Below, one piece after another: positions 46,813-55,133 of a stretch of 64,000 nucleotides of DNA. Source of the stretch: Flavobacterium galactosidilyticum (GTDB lineage Bacteria > Bacteroidota > Bacteroidia > Flavobacteriales > Flavobacteriaceae); contig NZ_CP087135.1 in NCBI RefSeq assembly GCF_020911945.1, positions 744,001 to 808,000 on the forward strand, written 5' to 3'. The notes under the pieces are model-generated. The model worked only from the letters and a program-made list of their open reading frames with translations. It was not told the DNA's origin and searched no databases. Positions within the stretch are counted from its first letter, which is position 1; each line of letters starts with the position of its first letter. Made by a program: the position numbers and the translations under genes.

Positions 46813-46891
46813 AATAATCAATTTACCCCAAAATTAGGTGGTCAATTTGAACTGGAAAGTGGTGGTCAGTTTGCTCTGGAACTGGTGGTCA
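46813..46891. repeat. Right end of the IS21 element: three or four iterations
   Basis: GGTGGTCA at 46837-46844, 46861-46868 and 46884-46891 (spacing 24 and 23 bp), plus a degenerate AATAATCA at 46813-46820. These are the inverse complement of the left-end repeats. Confidence 0.85.
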
Positions 46892-47394
46892 ATTTGACCG
46901 GTTTTTCCAATATAGTCAATGATTTTGCCTCAACTCTAGATTCATTACCAAAAAAACAAGCAGGCAAAAAGGAACTACTCCAACAATTAGAACAAAAATT
47001 TTCGGTTAATAATCCTGCTTTAGATTCTGTGCAACTTGACAGACAACTAAAACAATATGATTTTACTGCAATGCATCAAAAGCGTTGTTTTACATGGCAA
47101 TTTTATAGTAGTATTTTTATTTTTGTTATAGTTATGCTCATTGTAGGAATGGGGCTTTTTCTTTCCTACAAGCAGTTTCAACTTTTAGAAGTGCAGATAA
47201 AAGATAATCTTTTAAAACCAAAAGCCGAGACCACAACTATAGAATCTGAAACCACTAATATCGAAATTTCACAAACAGGTCTCAAAATAAATACAGGTGT
47301 AATAGGACTTGCTATATTGTTTCTTTCGTTAGCCTTTTTCTTTTTATATTTAAAGTACGTGTACCAAATCGAAATTATAGAAACTATAAAATGA
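46892..47394 (+). pseudogene. 3' fragment of a membrane protein gene next to the IS21 element
   Basis: The frame is open from within the IS end, but authentic sequence probably starts here (LTGFSNIVNDFASTL...). About 167 residues remain: a charged helix (KKQAGKKELLQQLEQKF), a membrane segment (FYSSIFIFVIVMLIVGMGLF), a polar loop and a second membrane segment (TGVIGLAILFLSLAFFFLYL) near the C-terminus. I do not recognise a family. An open frame could be expressed from a start inside the IS end (46774), giving a 206-residue chimera. The last 11 bp overlap the convergent gene at 47384. Confidence 0.55.
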
Positions 47395-47749
47395 TACTTA
47401 TATTTTTCTTCTTATTGCCAATAAAAAAGTACACTATTCCACCCACAAAGTATAGCACTACATCAATCCAATCTGCTGTATATCTAGAATTTACTTTAGG
47501 AAGATAATATTCGAAAAAAACAGAATAAGAGATCGCTAAAAAAATGACAAAACAAAGTGGTAATCTAAAAGAAGAATCTCTTTTAACGCATCTAATTATA
47601 AATTCAATCGCACCAAGAACTAAAGGAAGATACAATAAATCATTAGCATAATTATTGACTATGCTTGGTAATGGTAAGTTTAAGCGCTGCATCAAATAAA
47701 TTGTCAAAGCAATAAAAACCATTGTGAAATAAAGCACTTTTCTAAACAT
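47384..47749 (-). CDS. Small four-helix membrane protein of a Bacteroidota family
   Basis: A 121-residue integral membrane protein with four hydrophobic segments. The conserved-looking features are NDLLYLPLVLGAIEFIIR in the middle and SRYTADWIDVVLYFVGGIVY near the C-terminus. This is a family in Bacteroidota that databases sometimes name 'magnesium citrate secondary transporter'; at this length transport activity is doubtful and I would call it unknown. It is convergent with the fragment on the plus strand (11-bp overlap) and lies directly downstream of the broken zinc-ribbon gene on the same strand. Confidence 0.7.
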   Translation of the reverse strand: MFRKVLYFTMVFIALTIYLMQRLNLPLPSIVNNYANDLLYLPLVLGAIEFIIRCVKRDSSFRLPLCFVIFLAISYSVFFEYYLPKVNSRYTADWIDVVLYFVGGIVYFFIGNKKKNISIIL

Positions 47750-47767
47750 TGAAAACTCTTATTTTAT

Positions 47768-48085
47768 TTAACCTGCAACAGTTGCGGTTACGAGTGCTAT
47801 AAGTCCTCCGATAATCACAGCGAAGAAAAGCCAAATAGAATATACAGCTTTAAAAAGTAACCTAATTATAATATTTGAGTGTTCTAAACCTTTATCAAAA
47901 AAGACTTCAAATTTATTAATTACTTTACTTGCAACTTCTTTTTGATCCTTTTTTTCTTGAAGCTTTTTTTCCGTTTACATTCGGCGTTTGAGAACTAAAT
48001 CCAGTAAGACGCCGCAGTTTGTACAATACTGTTTGTTTAAATTTACAGTATTACACTCTAAGCATTTTATATAGGATTTATTCAT
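47768..48085 (-). pseudogene. Small zinc-ribbon membrane protein interrupted by an in-frame stop
   Basis: ATG at 48085 opens MNKSYIKCLECNTVNLNKQY followed by C-x-x-C-G (a four-Cys zinc ribbon) and LKRRM. A TAA stands at 47975-47977, then the same frame continues for 68 codons: TEKKLQEKKDQKEVASKVIN, a charged linker, and a C-terminal membrane helix (AVYSIWLFFAVIIGGLIALV) ending GTVAG-like (TATVAG) with a stop at 47768. One frame holding a zinc ribbon, linker and tail anchor strongly suggests a single 105-residue protein with a nonsense mutation. Confidence 0.75.
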
Positions 48086-48227
48086 TATGATTTTGTTTGC
48101 TTTGGATTAATTTTGACAAAGCTATGAAAATTGAGATTAAAGAAAAGTTTGTAAGGAAACTACAATTTTAATTACCAAAAATCGAATTGTCATTACAGCG
48201 GGTTAGGAATCACTTTATGATTTTACC

Positions 48228-48272
48228 ATGCTTGTCATATTGGATGAGATTCCTTCGTTCCTCGGAATGACA
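48228..48272. repeat. TTGTCAT...ATGACAA stem-loop repeat remnant
   Basis: TTGTCAT and ATGACAA flank GAGATTCCTTCGTTCCTCGG. The inner words (GATTCCTTCGTTCCTCG) resemble a repeat often seen between genes in this phylum. A related piece, TTGCGAGTCACGTAGCAATC, lies at 36723-36742 just before rsmA. Confidence 0.55.
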
Positions 48273-48292
48273 AATGTTGTGAAAATCTAAAA

Positions 48293-48385
48293 ACCCTAGC
48301 CCCGATAGCAGTGAAAATCCTTTTTTGCTGCTCCCTAATGTAGGGACGGCACAAAAGATTGTAACGTATAGCGGGAAATTGCTTC
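48293..48385. repeat. Dispersed intergenic repeat (TAGCCC-YGATAG family), copy 2
   Basis: CCCTAGCCCCGATAGCAGTG, AAAATCCTTTT, a longer loop (GCTGCTCCCTAATGTAGGGA), AAAAGATTGTAACGTATAGC and GGGAAATTGCTTC. The flanking blocks match copy 1 at 27306-27385; the loop differs. Confidence 0.75.
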
Positions 48386-48412
48386 AAATAAAAATTGGAA
48401 TGCTTATTTTTG
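48379..48412 (+). promoter_or_regulatory. Probable metG promoter
   Basis: TTG (48379-48381), 23 bp and TATTTTTG (48405-48412), a perfect -7 box 20 bp before the metG ATG. Confidence 0.5.
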
Positions 48413-48431
48413 CACGAAATTAAACTGAATT

Positions 48432-50489
48432 ATGTTACAAAATCCAAAAAGATATACCATTACAGCGGCATTGCCTTATACGAACGGCCCAATTCACATT
48501 GGCCATTTGGCGGGTGTTTATGTGCCATCTGATATTTATTCCAGATACTTAAGATTACAAGGAAGAGACGTTTTATTCGTTTGCGGAAGTGACGAACACG
48601 GAGTGGCGATTTCGATGAAAGCAAAAAAAGAAGGCATTACGCCACAGGAAGTAATCGATAAATATGATGGAATCATCCGTAAATCGTTCTCTGATTTTGG
48701 AATATCATTTGATAATTATTCTAGAACTTCGGCTAAAATTCATCATGATACAGCTTCTGAATTCTTTAGAAAACTATATGAAAAAGGTGATTTTATCGAG
48801 GAAGTAACCGAGCAATTATATGATGCCAAAGCGGATCAATTCTTGGCAGACCGTTTTGTGGTGGGAACTTGTCCAAAATGTGGCAACGAAGAAGCCTACG
48901 GTGACCAATGTGAAAAATGTGGCTCTACGCTGAATGCTACGGATTTGATTAACCCAAAATCGACAATTACGGGAGAAACTCCAATTATGAAATCAACGAA
49001 GCACTGGTTTTTACCTTTGGATCGTTATGAAGATTTCTTGAAAGAGTGGATTCTCGTGGGACATAAAAATGACTGGAAACCGAATGTTTACGGACAAGTA
49101 AAATCGTGGATTGATGGTGGATTAGAACCTCGTGCCGTAACTCGTGACCTCGATTGGGGAATTGATGTTCCCGTTGAAGGTGCCGAAGGAAAAAAATTAT
49201 ACGTGTGGTTTGATGCGCCGATTGGCTATATTTCTTCTACAAAAGAATGGGCTTTGCGCGAAGGAAAAGATTGGGAACCATACTGGAAAGATCAAGACAC
49301 AAAATTGGTTCATTTCATAGGCAAAGACAATATTGTTTTCCATTGTATCATTTTCCCAGCGATGCTTAAAGCCGAAGGAAGTTATATTTTGCCGGATAAC
49401 GTTCCTGCCAATGAGTTCTTGAATTTGGAAGGAAACAAATTATCAACGTCTAAAAACTGGGCGGTTTGGTTGCACGAATATTTGGAAGAATTCCCTGGCC
49501 AGCAAGATGTTTTGCGCTACGCTTTGACATCTAATGCGCCGGAAACAAAGGATAATGACTTTACATGGAAAGATTTTCAAGCTAGAAACAATAACGAACT
49601 AGTCGCGATTTATGGTAATTTCATTAATCGTGTCGTAGTGTTGACTAATAAATACTACAACGGAGTTGTTCCTACGCCTAATGAATTATCCGAAGTAGAC
49701 CAAGCAACTTTGACGGAATTAAAAGCATATCCAGCCGTGATTTCAAGTTCTATAGAAAGATATAGATTTAGAGAAGCACTGGGCGAGCTGATGAATGTTG
49801 CTCGTCTTGGAAACAAATATTTAGCTGATGAAGAGCCTTGGAAAGTAATCAAAGACAATCCAGAACGCGTGCAAACGCAAATGTATGTTTCTTTGCAAAT
49901 AGCAGCTGCTTTGAGTTCGCTATGCGAACCATTCTTGCCTTTTACAGCAACTAAATTATCAAGAATATTAAAAATAGAAACTCCATTGTCATGGAATACT
50001 ATTTCAGAATCTTCAGATTTGATTGTTGCAGGCCACCAAATTGGAGAAGCCGAATTACTGTTTGCCAAAATTGAAGACGAGGAAATCCAAAAGCAAATAG
50101 ATAAATTAGAATCTACAAAAACAGCGAATAAAGCGGAAAACAAAATAGTAGAACCACAAAAAGAAGCGATTCAATTTGATGATTTTGCCAAAATGGATTT
50201 GCGAGTGGGAACTATTCTAGAAGCTACTAAAATGCCAAAAGCAAACAAGCTTTTGATTCTAAAAGTAGACACAGGAATTGATGTCCGTACGATTGTTTCA
50301 GGAATTGCCGAAAGTTTTAAACCCGAAGATATCATTGGAAAGAAAGTAACTGTATTAGTAAACTTGGCACCAAGAAATCTACGTGGAGTTGAAAGTCAAG
50401 GAATGATCTTGATGACCACCAATGCAGAAGAAAAACTAGTTTTTGTAAACCCAGATGCTGATGCTGCCAATGGCGAAACAATAAATTAA
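48432..50489 (+). CDS. metG: Methionyl-tRNA synthetase
   Basis: A 685-residue class I synthetase charging tRNA-Met. HIGH motif in [14 protein letters not shown] (about 16-29), zinc knuckle [18 protein letters not shown] (about 148-165), KMSKS-equivalent in [15 protein letters not shown], an anticodon-binding domain, and a C-terminal tRNA-binding OB domain (about 578-685, [20 protein letters not shown] ... [17 protein letters not shown]) that usually drives dimer formation. The length is normal. Confidence 0.98.
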   Translation: MLQNPKRYTITAALPYTNGPIHIGHLAGVYVPSDIYSRYLRLQGRDVLFVCGSDEHGVAISMKAKKEGITPQEVIDKYDGIIRKSFSDFGISFDNYSRTSAKIHHDTASEFFRKLYEKGDFIEEVTEQLYDAKADQFLADRFVVGTCPKCGNEEAYGDQCEKCGSTLNATDLINPKSTITGETPIMKSTKHWFLPLDRYEDFLKEWILVGHKNDWKPNVYGQVKSWIDGGLEPRAVTRDLDWGIDVPVEGAEGKKLYVWFDAPIGYISSTKEWALREGKDWEPYWKDQDTKLVHFIGKDNIVFHCIIFPAMLKAEGSYILPDNVPANEFLNLEGNKLSTSKNWAVWLHEYLEEFPGQQDVLRYALTSNAPETKDNDFTWKDFQARNNNELVAIYGNFINRVVVLTNKYYNGVVPTPNELSEVDQATLTELKAYPAVISSSIERYRFREALGELMNVARLGNKYLADEEPWKVIKDNPERVQTQMYVSLQIAAALSSLCEPFLPFTATKLSRILKIETPLSWNTISESSDLIVAGHQIGEAELLFAKIEDEEIQKQIDKLESTKTANKAENKIVEPQKEAIQFDDFAKMDLRVGTILEATKMPKANKLLILKVDTGIDVRTIVSGIAESFKPEDIIGKKVTVLVNLAPRNLRGVESQGMILMTTNAEEKLVFVNPDADAANGETIN

Positions 50490-50501
50490 GAAATTGAATT
50501 C

Positions 50502-50563
50502 AACACCAATTTCACTAATTATCACAAATTTATTCGTGGGAATTAGTGAAATTGGTGTTTTAA
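50502..50563 (+). terminator. Long hairpin after metG (19-bp perfect stem)
   Basis: AACACCAATTTCACTAATT (50502-50520) pairs perfectly with AATTAGTGAAATTGGTGTT (50541-50559), loop 20 nt, followed by only a short T run. It can act as a terminator or RNA-stabilising structure. The AATTAGTGAAATTGGTG wording looks like a dispersed repeat. Confidence 0.65.
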
Positions 50564-50576
50564 ATAAAAAACAAAA

Positions 50577-51464
50577 ATGACGAATGCAAAACCACGATTA
50601 GCTCTAGCCATTGGAATTATCTGTATTTCTGTTTTTCCCATTTTGGTAAAACTGCAACTAACTGGTGGATTGATTTCGGCTTTTTATAGAATGGCAATTG
50701 CAGGTGGATTATTGCTTCCTTACATTTTAGTAACAGGAAAATTTAAATTACCTCGAACAAGTATTTTGATTCTCGCTATTGTTTGTGGTCTCTTATTCGC
50801 TTCAGATGTTGCTGTTTGGAATATCTCTATACAACAATCTAGTGCGACACAAGCCACTTTACTTACTAATTTATCACCCGTTTGGGTAGGCGTAGGCTCC
50901 TTCTTGTTTTTAAAAAATAAACCAGCAACTAATTTTTGGATAGGTACATTGATTGCAATATTTGGGATGACAACTCTTGTAGGATTTGAATTTTTCATAA
51001 ACTTAGATTTTAACATGGCTTTTATCTTAGCAATATTATCTGGTGTTTTATATGCGGTTTATATGCTAGTTAGTAAAGATGTGCTTAAGGAGATGGATGT
51101 ACTTTCTTTCATGTTAGTTACCCTTATCACCTCTACTCTATTTCTTGGAATAATTTGTGCAGTTACGGACGAACCGTTTACCGGTTTTTCTGACACAGGA
51201 TGGTTCGTATTGTTCATTCAAGGAATAGTATGCCAATTGATTGCTTGGCTACTTATCAGTTATGCTACCCAAAATATGCGTGCAACTAGAGTTTCTTTAT
51301 CTTTATTAGGACAAGCAGTTTTAGCTACTATTTTGGCTTGGCTTTTTTTAGACGAAAAAATAACATTACAAATGATCGTTGGAGGTTTGATTCTACTTTT
51401 GGGAATTAGAATCACCTTCTATTCTAAAACAATTTCATTGCGAAATCTATTAAAAAAAGATTAA
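50577..51464 (+). CDS. DMT-superfamily (EamA) transporter
   Basis: A 295-residue inner-membrane protein with ten hydrophobic segments in two EamA halves: FPILVKLQLTGGLISAFYRM near the start, QSSATQATLLTNLSPVWVGV at the end of the first half, and RVSLSLLGQAVLATILAWLF, then L-D-E-K-I-T-L-Q-M-I-V-G-G near the end of the second. It is probably an exporter of small metabolites, substrate unknown. A HAD phosphatase gene follows by 27 bp, suggesting co-transcription. Confidence 0.9.
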   Translation: MTNAKPRLALAIGIICISVFPILVKLQLTGGLISAFYRMAIAGGLLLPYILVTGKFKLPRTSILILAIVCGLLFASDVAVWNISIQQSSATQATLLTNLSPVWVGVGSFLFLKNKPATNFWIGTLIAIFGMTTLVGFEFFINLDFNMAFILAILSGVLYAVYMLVSKDVLKEMDVLSFMLVTLITSTLFLGIICAVTDEPFTGFSDTGWFVLFIQGIVCQLIAWLLISYATQNMRATRVSLSLLGQAVLATILAWLFLDEKITLQMIVGGLILLLGIRITFYSKTISLRNLLKKD

Positions 51465-51491
51465 AACAAAACTACTTTAGAAACAAAAATT

Positions 51492-52184
51492 ATGAAAAAT
51501 ATAAAAGTAATTGCCTTTGATGCAGATGATACTCTATTTGTAAATGAAACTTATTTTGCAGAGACCGAAGAAAAATTCTGTAGTTTAATGAGTGACTATC
51601 TGTCCCATCAGGGTATTTCAAAAGAGCTTTTCAAAATACAAATCGCCAATTTAAAATTATACGGATATGGCATCAAAGGTTATGTTCTTTCCATGATTGA
51701 AGCGGCAATGAAAATCTCTAACAACACTATTTCCATTGAAGCAATTGAACGCATTATTCAATACGGAAAAGAATTGACTGAAAGACCTATTGTACTTTTA
51801 GATGGAGTGGAAGAAACGCTAAAAGCTTTACATGGCAAGTATAAACTAGTTGTTGCTACTAAAGGCGATTTATTAGACCAACGCAGAAAACTACACAATT
51901 CAGGGCTAGGAAAATATTTTCATCATATTGAAGTGATGTCCGACAAGCAGGAAATTGACTACACGGATTTGATTAAAAGATTAGAAATTGAACCTTCAGA
52001 TTTTTTTATGATTGGAAATTCATTAAAATCAGATGTTTTACCCGTTTTAGCCATTGGCGGACACGCAGTTCACATCCCTTTTCACACTACGTGGGAGCAC
52101 GAAAAAATAAATCATAAAGTTGAACATGAGAATTTTAGGTCGTATGATAAAATAATCGATGTATTAACACGTTTCGAAAATTAA
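51492..52184 (+). CDS. HAD-superfamily hydrolase
   Basis: A 230-residue cytoplasmic phosphatase-like protein. Motif I is VIAFDADDTLFVNETY (nucleophile Asp and acid Asp), motif II is LVVATKGD (Thr), Lys lies in the DQRRKLHNSGLGKYF region, and motif IV is FFMIGNSLKSDVLPVLAIGG. A helical cap is inserted between motifs I and II. The substrate is unknown. It forms a unit with the upstream EamA transporter. Confidence 0.92.
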   Translation: MKNIKVIAFDADDTLFVNETYFAETEEKFCSLMSDYLSHQGISKELFKIQIANLKLYGYGIKGYVLSMIEAAMKISNNTISIEAIERIIQYGKELTERPIVLLDGVEETLKALHGKYKLVVATKGDLLDQRRKLHNSGLGKYFHHIEVMSDKQEIDYTDLIKRLEIEPSDFFMIGNSLKSDVLPVLAIGGHAVHIPFHTTWEHEKINHKVEHENFRSYDKIIDVLTRFEN

Positions 52185-52191
52185 AATTAAG

Positions 52192-52226
52192 ACCTGTATT
52201 TAAAAAGTTAACAGGTTTTTTTTTCT
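52192..52226 (+). terminator. Terminator after the HAD gene
   Basis: Stem ACCTGT (52192-52197) with ACAGGT (52211-52216), then a run of nine T. Confidence 0.75.
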
Positions 52227-52462
52227 AATTTTAACATTATTAACAATAATAACAGTATTTTACTTGCACATTTTCTAATAAAAAAAGCAGAAAAATTCTA
52301 TTAAACTAGATTAATTCGTTAATTAATTTCCTAAACCGCATATATCCTTACTAATTAATAGGTATTTACTAAATTTTCGATTTTATTTACATAATTAACT
52401 GATGTAAATTTCTTATCTAATTTTATGTTGTATTTTTGCATGGAATCTAAAAAAATACAATA
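52227..52462 (+). promoter_or_regulatory. AT-rich leader of the OmpA porin gene with a perfect -7 box
   Basis: TATTTTTG at 52431-52438 matches the -7 consensus, 24 bp before the ATG at 52463. The 200 bp upstream are nearly all A/T, and no TTG is seen at the usual distance. An abundant porin would be expected to have a strong promoter here. Confidence 0.5.
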
Positions 52463-53719
52463 ATGAAAAAATTAATGTTTGCTTTAGTTTTAGCAACTGC
52501 AGTTTCAACTGTAAATGCTCAAACTATGAATGAGAAAACTACAGAGAATGACTATAACAAATGGTCTATTGAATTAGCGGGTGGTGTTAACAAAACACAG
52601 CGTCCAATGTCAGCTAATTATTTTACATCTACACCAAGCCCTTACACAGTTGATCTTGGAGCTAGATACATGTTCAACAACAAATTTGGTTTAAAAGCCG
52701 ACTTCGGTTACAACAGTTTTGAAGGAAAAAACAATTCTCTTTCATTTGACACTAAATATTACAGAGCAGATCTTCAAGCAGTAGCTAACTTAGGAAGAAT
52801 CATGAATTTTGAAACTTGGACTAATACTATTGGTTTATTAGGACATGCAGGTTTCGGTTTAGCTCAATTAGAAGATCAAAATTCTGCAATTAAAGACAGA
52901 ATGGGTAATTTTATTGCTGGTGTAACTGGTCAAATCAAATTATCTAACAGAGTAGCTTTAACTGGAGACTTTACAACTATTCTTAATGCAAGTCAAGATG
53001 TTGCTTTTGATGCTGCTAGCGCTTATTCAGGTAGAGGTTTTGGTGGAATTTTATTCAACGGAACTGTTGGTGTTACTGTTTACTTAGGTAAAAACACTAA
53101 ACATGCTGACTGGGTTACACTTACTGATAAAGAAGTAGTTTCTTTGAAAGATAGAGTTACTGCAATCGAAGATAAAATGGTTGACGCTGACAACGATGGT
53201 GTAGCTGATTATTTAGATACTGAAAAAAATACTGCTGCTGGAGCCTTAGTTAACACTAAAGGACAATCTATCGACAAAAACAACAATGGCGTAGACGATA
53301 CTACTGAAGCTTTCATATTGAAAAATTACGCTGCTAATGGCGGAAATAATTCTGGTGTTTACAATAATGATTTAATCAAAAGCTTAATTAACGGTGGTTA
53401 TGTTGCTACTTATTTTGATTTCAACAAATCTAAACCAACAAATGTTTCTACAGAAGGAACTGATTTTATCTTAACTTATTTAAGAAACAATCCTTCAGCT
53501 TCAGTTGACATTATTGGTCATGCTGACGAATTAGGAAGATCTGCTTACAACGATAAATTATCTAATGCAAGAGCTACTACTATCAAAAATACTTTAGTAA
53601 AAGCTAACATTGCTGCTTCAAGATTAAATGTAATTGCTGCTGGTGAAGATACTTCAGTAAACAAAGATTCTGATGCTGCTAGAAAATTAGTTAGAAGAGT
53701 TACTTTCATGGTAAAGTAA
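52463..53719 (+). CDS. OmpA-family outer-membrane porin
   Basis: A 418-residue protein with a signal peptide (MKKLMFALVLATAVSTVNAQ), an N-terminal eight-stranded barrel (about 35-215, alternating strands such as YTVDLGARYMFNNKFGLKAD), a Ca-binding thrombospondin type 3-like linker (DADNDGVADYLD and DKNNNGVDD, about 240-290), and a C-terminal OmpA domain (ATYFDFNKSKPTNVSTEG, VDIIGHADELGRSAYN, LSNARATTIKNTL, ARKLVRRVTFMVK) that binds peptidoglycan. This is the usual major OmpA/OprF-type protein of Flavobacterium. Codon use looks highly biased (abundant protein). It has a very strong terminator. Confidence 0.93.
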   Translation: MKKLMFALVLATAVSTVNAQTMNEKTTENDYNKWSIELAGGVNKTQRPMSANYFTSTPSPYTVDLGARYMFNNKFGLKADFGYNSFEGKNNSLSFDTKYYRADLQAVANLGRIMNFETWTNTIGLLGHAGFGLAQLEDQNSAIKDRMGNFIAGVTGQIKLSNRVALTGDFTTILNASQDVAFDAASAYSGRGFGGILFNGTVGVTVYLGKNTKHADWVTLTDKEVVSLKDRVTAIEDKMVDADNDGVADYLDTEKNTAAGALVNTKGQSIDKNNNGVDDTTEAFILKNYAANGGNNSGVYNNDLIKSLINGGYVATYFDFNKSKPTNVSTEGTDFILTYLRNNPSASVDIIGHADELGRSAYNDKLSNARATTIKNTLVKANIAASRLNVIAAGEDTSVNKDSDAARKLVRRVTFMVK

Positions 53720-53738
53720 TCCACAACTTATAATACTT

Positions 53739-53778
53739 AAAGCCCAAAAGGAAATTTCCTTTTGGGCTTTTTTTATTT
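53739..53778 (+). terminator. Very strong terminator after the OmpA porin gene
   Basis: A perfect 30-bp palindrome, AAGCCCAAAAGGAAATTTCC then TTTTGGGCTT (53740-53769), followed by TTTTTTATTT. Confidence 0.92.
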
Positions 53779-53871
53779 CTATGCTTTACAAGGAAAAATT
53801 ACAGGTTTGACAATAACATATCGATTAGTACTTTCTAATTCTTTTCGTATATTTACTAAAAACCTATTATT

Positions 53872-54378
53872 ATGTTATCAAAAAATATCGAAACTGCACT
53901 AAACAAACAAATTCGGATTGAGGCAGAGTCTTCACAAACGTATTTGTCAATGGCTTGCTGGGCCGAAATCAGTGGTTTAGAAGGAATTGCACAATTTATG
54001 TTTGCACAATCAGACGAGGAACGTCTGCACATGCTGAAATTAATAAAATATGTAAATGAACGCGGTGGTCATGCACAAATTACAGATTTGAAAGCACCAA
54101 AAACCACTTACGAAACCTTCAAGGGAATGTTTGAAGAATTGTACAAGCATGAAATTTTTGTATCTGATTCTATAAATGAATTGGTACACATTACTTTTTC
54201 AGAAAAAGATTATGCTACACATAATTTTTTACAATGGTACGTAGCAGAACAAATAGAAGAAGAAGCAACAGCTAAATCAATCCTAGACAAAATCAACTTA
54301 ATTGGGGATGATAAAGGTGGCTTATATTTGTTTGACAGAGACTTACAGCAAATTGCTATTACAAAACCTACGATTTAA
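53872..54378 (+). CDS. ftnA: Ferritin
   Basis: A 168-residue non-haem ferritin; it oxidises Fe2+ and stores iron in a 24-mer shell. Ferroxidase ligands are seen in IEAESSQTYLSMACWAE (about 17-33) and SDEERLHMLKLIKYVNERGG (about 48-67), with E-E-E in AEQIEEEATAKSILDKI near the end. Four helices plus a short fifth. The length is normal for bacterial FtnA. Monocistronic in appearance. Confidence 0.96.
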   Translation: MLSKNIETALNKQIRIEAESSQTYLSMACWAEISGLEGIAQFMFAQSDEERLHMLKLIKYVNERGGHAQITDLKAPKTTYETFKGMFEELYKHEIFVSDSINELVHITFSEKDYATHNFLQWYVAEQIEEEATAKSILDKINLIGDDKGGLYLFDRDLQQIAITKPTI

Positions 54379-54414
54379 AATGTTAAAATTTATTTAGAAT
54401 AGATAAAAATAACA

Positions 54415-54422
54415 TACATTTG
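54415..54422 (+). promoter_or_regulatory. -7 box upstream of the small Cys-rich gene
   Basis: TACATTTG fits TAnnTTTG and lies 24 bp before the proposed TTG start at 54447. No TTG -33 element is clear. Confidence 0.45.
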
Positions 54423-54446
54423 CCTTAGTTTTTAATTCTGAACACA

Positions 54447-54611
54447 TTGGAAAAGAAAAAGAAGGAGAAGAAAAAAGATAAAAAAGAAATTCTTGAAAAC
54501 ATCAAGATTGTAGAAAACTGCAAATCTAAATGCTGCAAGAAATTTAAAAAAGGAGAGGAAAAACGCTGCAAACGTTGTCCAATGTTTGATATGTTGAAAA
54601 AACTATCCTAG
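54447..54611 (+). CDS. Small Cys-rich, Lys-rich protein (54 residues, TTG start)
   Basis: A frame with stop TAG at 54609-54611 and no ATG start; TTG at 54447-54449 is the best start (an in-frame stop lies at 54426). After a Lys-rich opening (EKKKKEKKKDKKEILENI) come six Cys in C-x-x-x-C-C ... C-x-x-C-P: ENCKSKCCKKFKKGEEKRCK then RCPMFDMLKKLS. The Cys spacing suggests a small zinc or metal-binding module. A promoter box upstream and a strong terminator directly downstream make it a stand-alone gene. The function is unknown. Confidence 0.7.
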   Translation: MEKKKKEKKKDKKEILENIKIVENCKSKCCKKFKKGEEKRCKRCPMFDMLKKLS

Positions 54612-54615
54612 TAAA

Positions 54616-54657
54616 AATAATGCCCTCTGATTCGATCAGAGGGCATTATTTTTTTAT
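54616..54657. terminator. Bidirectional terminator between the Cys-rich gene and ssb
   Basis: A perfect 16-bp stem (54616-54631 with 54635-54650), AATAATGCCCTCTGAT over a TCG loop, with T runs on both strands. Confidence 0.92.
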
Positions 54658-54670
54658 AGATAATAAATTT

Positions 54671-54994
54671 TTATTTACCTAAAAGCAAAATTTCATTTGC
54701 AACTACTTCTGTTATAAATCGCTTAACGCCATCTTTATCGTCATAGCTGCGATGCGTTAGTTTCCCTTCTATGGCAATTTCTTTTCCTTTGGTAACATAT
54801 TTTTCAATGATGTCAGCAGTTTTCCCCCAAGCGCTAACTCTATGCCACTCCGTTTTCTCTACTTTATCACCGTTTTCTTTGTAATAAACTTCATTTGTAG
54901 CGATAGAAATATTTGCTAATTTTTTTCCACCTTCTAAAGATTTCACTTCTGGATCTTGTCCTACGTGTCCGATTAATTGTACTGTGTTTTTCAT
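54671..54994 (-). CDS. ssb: Single-stranded DNA-binding protein (short form)
   Basis: A 107-residue OB-fold protein: NTVQLIGHVGQDPEVKSLEG, ISIATNEVYYKENGDKVEKT, WHRVSAWGKTADIIEKYVTK, G-x-x-I-x-I-E-G-K-L and F-I-T-E-V-V-A-N-E. It lacks the Gly/Pro-rich tail and acidic C-terminal tip (D-x-x-I-P-F) that recruits partner proteins, so it is probably a second, short SSB rather than the main replication SSB. Its upstream region runs divergent to the GNAT-nitrilase gene. Confidence 0.93.
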   Translation of the reverse strand: MKNTVQLIGHVGQDPEVKSLEGGKKLANISIATNEVYYKENGDKVEKTEWHRVSAWGKTADIIEKYVTKGKEIAIEGKLTHRSYDDKDGVKRFITEVVANEILLLGK

Positions 54995-55133
54995 GGCGTG
55001 TAAATTTTAATATTAGTATATATAGTTTGATTGTTAAAACGTTCATTCGAATCAACGGTACAAAGATGCGATGGCTTGCAAAAATTATTCGGTCACTAAC
55101 TACTTACTTTCGGTTGTAACTATTTGTAAACGT

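Larger units (their letters stand above)
44309..46891 (-). mobile_element. IS21-family insertion sequence (istA-istB), about 2.58 kb
   Basis: istA and istB are intact, adjacent and on the minus strand. Both ends are bounded by iterated TGACCACC words with TG/CA termini, as in IS21 elements. Left: 44309, 44333 (one change), 44357 and 44381, an exact 24-bp period. Right, in inverse orientation (GGTGGTCA): 46837, 46861 and 46884, with a degenerate copy at 46813. The flanks read AGTGATAT on the left and ATTTGACC on the right; I see no perfect target duplication. Confidence 0.88.
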
